A DNA stretch of 64,000 bases from Hetaerina americana (lineage: Eukaryota > Arthropoda > Insecta > Odonata > Calopterygidae): NCBI GenBank assembly GCA_022747635.1, contig JAKTNV010000042.1:1500501-1564500 (forward strand). The letters are read 5' to 3'. Below are positions 60,956-64,000 of this stretch, one piece after another. How positions within the stretch are numbered: the first letter of the stretch is position 1; every line of letters begins with the position of its first letter. The position numbers and the translations under genes were made by a program. The notes beneath the pieces were generated by a model. That model was given only the letters and a program-made list of their open reading frames with translations. It had not been told where the DNA came from and did not search any database.

Positions 60956-63064
60956 CTTAAGAAACTAAATTATTTAGGATAGTGCAAAGCTTATACTCGT
61001 ATGGAAACATTTTTCCACAGTCCTCAGTTCAATTTATTCAAAAGTTTGTCATAAATCTGATGGAAAAAATTCGAATGTAAACTTTAACTTTTCTCTGTGA
61101 TTAATTTCAAATTACCAATTCTAAGGTAAAAATTTATGGTGCCATAGTGAAATACACCTCAAATAAGGCATGAAGAAAATTTGAAGTAGCTTGAACAATT
61201 TTGGATACTTTTCCTTTTTTTATAAAAATTAAAGTTCTAAGCGTTATTTAATTCCACTTTATTTGATCATTGACTTATGCAGATGTCACATTAGTGTAGT
61301 TTGTTCATCAAATCGGGAAACATATCTATGATATGTAGTCTATGTAACTGATTGGAGACAATGGAAAAATCTCTTTTCACCCTTCTTTGTGGTGAAAAGT
61401 TTTGTGTTTCAGCGATTAATGATTTTACTTGCTTTTCGGAGTGACAATGTTCGTCGCAGGTGGCTGATATAACACCGGTGTCATCTTTATCCCGAATCAA
61501 TCGGTATCTGGTCGTGTATGAAGAGAGCAGTGCGGTATGAACGCTTCTCCTCGGAAGTACCGTAATCGGTTTAGCTGTGGTTTACCTAATTCCACGGAGA
61601 CTCCCTGCTACAATGGATCGCACCAGTGGCATCTCGCGTCGAACCCTGAAACCCGCCGTGTTCGTTTCAACTCCGTCCCACCCTTGAGATCACGTCTCTG
61701 CCGCCCACCCACCCAACCACCCGTCCTCCACTCCCCCTACATCAATCCCCAGATTCCCATTTGCACTCTTAATTTTCCGTCCGTCGTACGCAGCATTCCC
61801 CTCCCGGTCCTTTCCTTCCATCCACTCCCTTCTCCCAAACCCAGAGCATGCCGCCAAAGTCCTCCCTCCCCACTCGCCCCCCCTCCACTGCACGTCCTTC
61901 TTCCCTCCCCGGGGCAATGCCTCAAACACAAGCGAGCGACCCTCTCCGCCCCTCTCACAATACCTTACGCGCCTCTCTCCCCCCTGCTCCCCCCTGCTCC
62001 CCCTGCTCACCCCCCTTCCATTCGCCTCCCATTGTAACCACCTGACGTCTCTCCACGGCAACGCATTCCCCCAGCCACCACCCCTTTCGTCTCTCTCCTC
62101 AATCCCCTCCCGCCAGCATCACTTCGCTCGCTTTTCCTCTCTCTCTCTCACTCTCTCACGTCTTAATTCCGCAGCCTCACTAGCACTCCAACCTATGGAA
62201 CGATTCGTCAGCGTCTAGACGCCTACTTTTCTTCTTCAAACTTCTCTCCCCCCCCTATCACCCTCTCCCCCTCCCGCTGTTCCTCCGAATCCCTTGTCCC
62301 TTCTCCCGCACCCTTGGCACCCTTTATTCTTCCAAGGAGCGAGAAAAATGAGGCCACGACTAGCCTTGCGTCGTGTTTGTTTCCCCAAACGTGTGTGGCT
62401 CGGTGGTGTTTTTCGGCGTGGCTGGGCGCTTAAATAGGATACCAATTGTGAGTCTAGATTTTTACTCGAAATCGACAATAGAACGACTTGTTGTTCCATA
62501 GGAATCCGTGTGATTATAGCTACATGCTACGGTTCCGAAAATGTATTTTGCAGTTCTGATGCGTTATTTTCGTTTTGATTGATAGTTTTGCCAGTAAATA
62601 ATTAAATTCCCTTAATATTTCCCCCCCCCCCCGGCCCCGCGCTGTCTTTTTTCTTAACACTGCTAAACTACGGTGGAATGTAATTGCTTTTATTAGCGAT
62701 GGAATGAATTGTTGGCTGTAAGTGCTTTTCTTTACTCTGGAATGATAGCACTCTATAGGTTCAGTCTTAACCTTGCAGATACGTTGTACTTAAATTTTGA
62801 AAGGATAGAACGATTCGTGTTTTTTTTCTCGTTGTGTGTTTTTACGGAACCATATATTCCTTGAAATATCTGAAGAAACAAGTAATAAATGAATTAACAG
62901 TTCTTGTTGCATCTTCCCTTGCTCTAATTTTTTCGTGTGGATTCCAATCGGGCCCTTATCTTGAGCGGAAACGTCCGTTTCGAGATACTGCATTCAGAAA
63001 ACGAAGAGTAATTGAAGATGAGAGTAAATTTATACAATATAAAGTCTTATTTACATTCTTAATG
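60956..63064. other. AT-rich spacer and a polypyrimidine block
   Basis: 60.96-61.5 kb is AT-rich. 61.68-62.32 kb is strongly C/T-rich with CpG and low-complexity frames. A 12-base C run is at 62621-62632. The rest has nothing recognised. Confidence 0.55.
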
Positions 63065-63137
63065 TACAGGGTTCGTCCGGAAAATAAGTGTACTGAGCTC
63101 AGGAAAAAAAATTTATTACACTTTTACATATCTTAAG

Positions 63138-63426
63138 CTAATGTTCCTCAAAATAGGACCCTTGTGAGTCGATACACTTGTTCCAGCGGCGTTCCCATTC
63201 CTGGAACGCTCCCGCGAAGGCATCATCGGGAACCTCTCGAAGATTCGTCGTCGACTCTCTCTTCGACTCTGCCCTCCACGAACATCTTGTGCCACCGAAA
63301 GATCATGTTTCTGGACATGACTGACTCCCCGTAAGCCTGGTTAATCATACCGACAGTTTCGGTAGACGATTTCCCAAGCTTTACCGCAAATTTGATGGAA
63401 TAACACTGCCCCAAAAACTTCGGCAT
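63138..63426 (-). pseudogene. mariner transposase, N- and C-terminal ends joined by deletion
   Basis: From the ATG at 63426 the minus-strand frame gives the N-terminal DNA-binding region: IKFAVKLGKSSTETVGMI, QAYGESVMSRNMIFRWHK and FVEGRVEERVDDE, a helix-turn-helix pair as in mariner transposases. The frame stops at 63223. In a second frame, about 63240 to 63138, comes the C-terminal tail EVPDDAFAGAFQEWERRWNK, then CIDSQGSYFEEH and TAG (63138-63140). The junction lies near 63225-63245 and is out of frame. The whole catalytic DD(D/E) domain, roughly 230 of about 345 residues, is absent. It cannot catalyse transposition. A truncated DNA-binding peptide could in principle be made, but no promoter is evident. 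Confidence 0.88.
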
Positions 63427-63563
63427 CGCGTTCCGTGACGTGGGTCGAAGCGTGGAGGTTCGCGTTAACAGAGCTCCTCACTACACCACAGCTCAGAGCC
63501 GACTGCCTTTTTCAGCGTCGCTTGCCAACATACCCCCCTCCAATCGCAGCCCGTCAGAGCGGT

Positions 63564-63593
63564 GCTGGGCGCGCCTGGACCGGCGCGCCCAGC
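63564..63593. repeat. GC-rich 12-bp-arm hairpin inside the mariner element
   Basis: GCTGGGCGCGCC at 63564-63575 is the exact reverse complement of 63582-63593, with a 6-bp loop (TGGACC). It lies in the 5' UTR side of the mariner remnant, about 8 bp inside the right terminal repeat. Confidence 0.9.
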
Positions 63594-63632
63594 CCAGGAG
63601 TCAGTACACTTATTTTCCGGACGAACCCTGTA

Positions 63633-64000
63633 TCTGATTGATCCATTTGGCAATACCATAAAGAATATTTAACTAAACGTGTTTCCATTACCTATTTATG
63701 GCAGTAATTTTTTGGGATTGCATTTGTCATTGCTATTTTGATTTATTTGAAAATCAATGTAATTGGTGGTATATAAGACTCGGAGAATACAGCAAATATA
63801 TTATCTAAATATTATACCCATGCTACAATGTCAGTAGCCTATAGTAAAAAAATGACTTATTTTTCATCGTTATATGATATACAAGTAATATTAAATTTTA
63901 AACAGAATTACTCATCCAATATCTTCAATAAAAATATATATTTGAAAGGTCGTTAATCCATTTTGTAAATGCGCTAGGAGTCAAAATTCCAGCAATTTCA
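63633..64000. other. AT-rich spacer to the window end
   Basis: No coding sequence or repeat was recognised beyond the mariner target site. Confidence 0.6.

Larger units (their letters stand above)
63067..63630 (-). mobile_element. mariner-family deletion derivative (564 bp), perfect 30-bp TIRs
   Basis: The ends 63067-63096 and 63601-63630 are exact reverse complements over 30 bp; each reads inward CAGGGTTCGTCCGGAAAATA and onward. TA dinucleotides flank both sides (63065-63066 and 63631-63632), the duplicated mariner target. A full mariner is about 1.3 kb; this copy has lost the middle. Identical ends and a clean TA duplication suggest recent insertion, mobilised by an intact relative elsewhere. 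The transposase remains lie on the minus strand. Confidence 0.93.

Overview
This is a gene-poor stretch of a large animal genome, most likely an arthropod. That guess rests on the transposon families present (mariner, RTE-like LINE, hAT, several tRNA-headed SINE-like repeats) and on the texture of the DNA. AT-rich spacers alternate with blocks of CpG-bearing polypyrimidine or polypurine about 0.5-1.5 kb long. I found no intact cellular gene. The many long open frames in the C/T-rich blocks are low-complexity Pro/Ser/Leu/Arg products with no recognisable domain, and I rejected them. No operon, CRISPR array, rRNA or functional tRNA was seen.

Layout. 1-3.9 kb holds no gene. At 3.88-4.10 kb a tRNA-like insertion sits between 13-bp direct repeats. 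From 4.1 to 33 kb the window is non-coding: pyrimidine or purine blocks at about 4.6-5.0, 5.9-7.2, 16.8-17.5, 21.2-22.5, 23.2-24.5, 25.5-26.8 and 27.8-30.8 kb, separated by AT-rich DNA, with a 74-bp TC microsatellite at 20.4 kb. The CpG-rich block at about 28-30.8 kb is the best, still weak, place to look for a promoter. At 33.2-34.3 kb lies a cluster of TA microsatellites and near-perfect palindromes. Next to it, on the minus strand (34.3-36.2 kb), is a 5'-truncated RTE-like LINE with one frameshift and one nonsense codon. A relative of the palindrome unit follows at 36.4 kb.

The right half is again non-coding except for transposon remains. These are SINE-like tRNA heads at 44.3, 48.3, 52.8 and 60.9 kb, a decayed and internally deleted hAT transposase at 45.5-46.5 kb, and a 564-bp mariner deletion derivative at 63.07-63.63 kb with perfect 30-bp terminal inverted repeats and TA target duplication.

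The recognisable coding sequences are unrelated mobile-element remnants and do not work together. The most unusual structure is the palindrome cluster at 33.4-34.1 kb. One unit occurs three times in alternating orientation with almost no divergence, and it carries a degenerate hammerhead-ribozyme-like motif of the kind found in Penelope-like elements.
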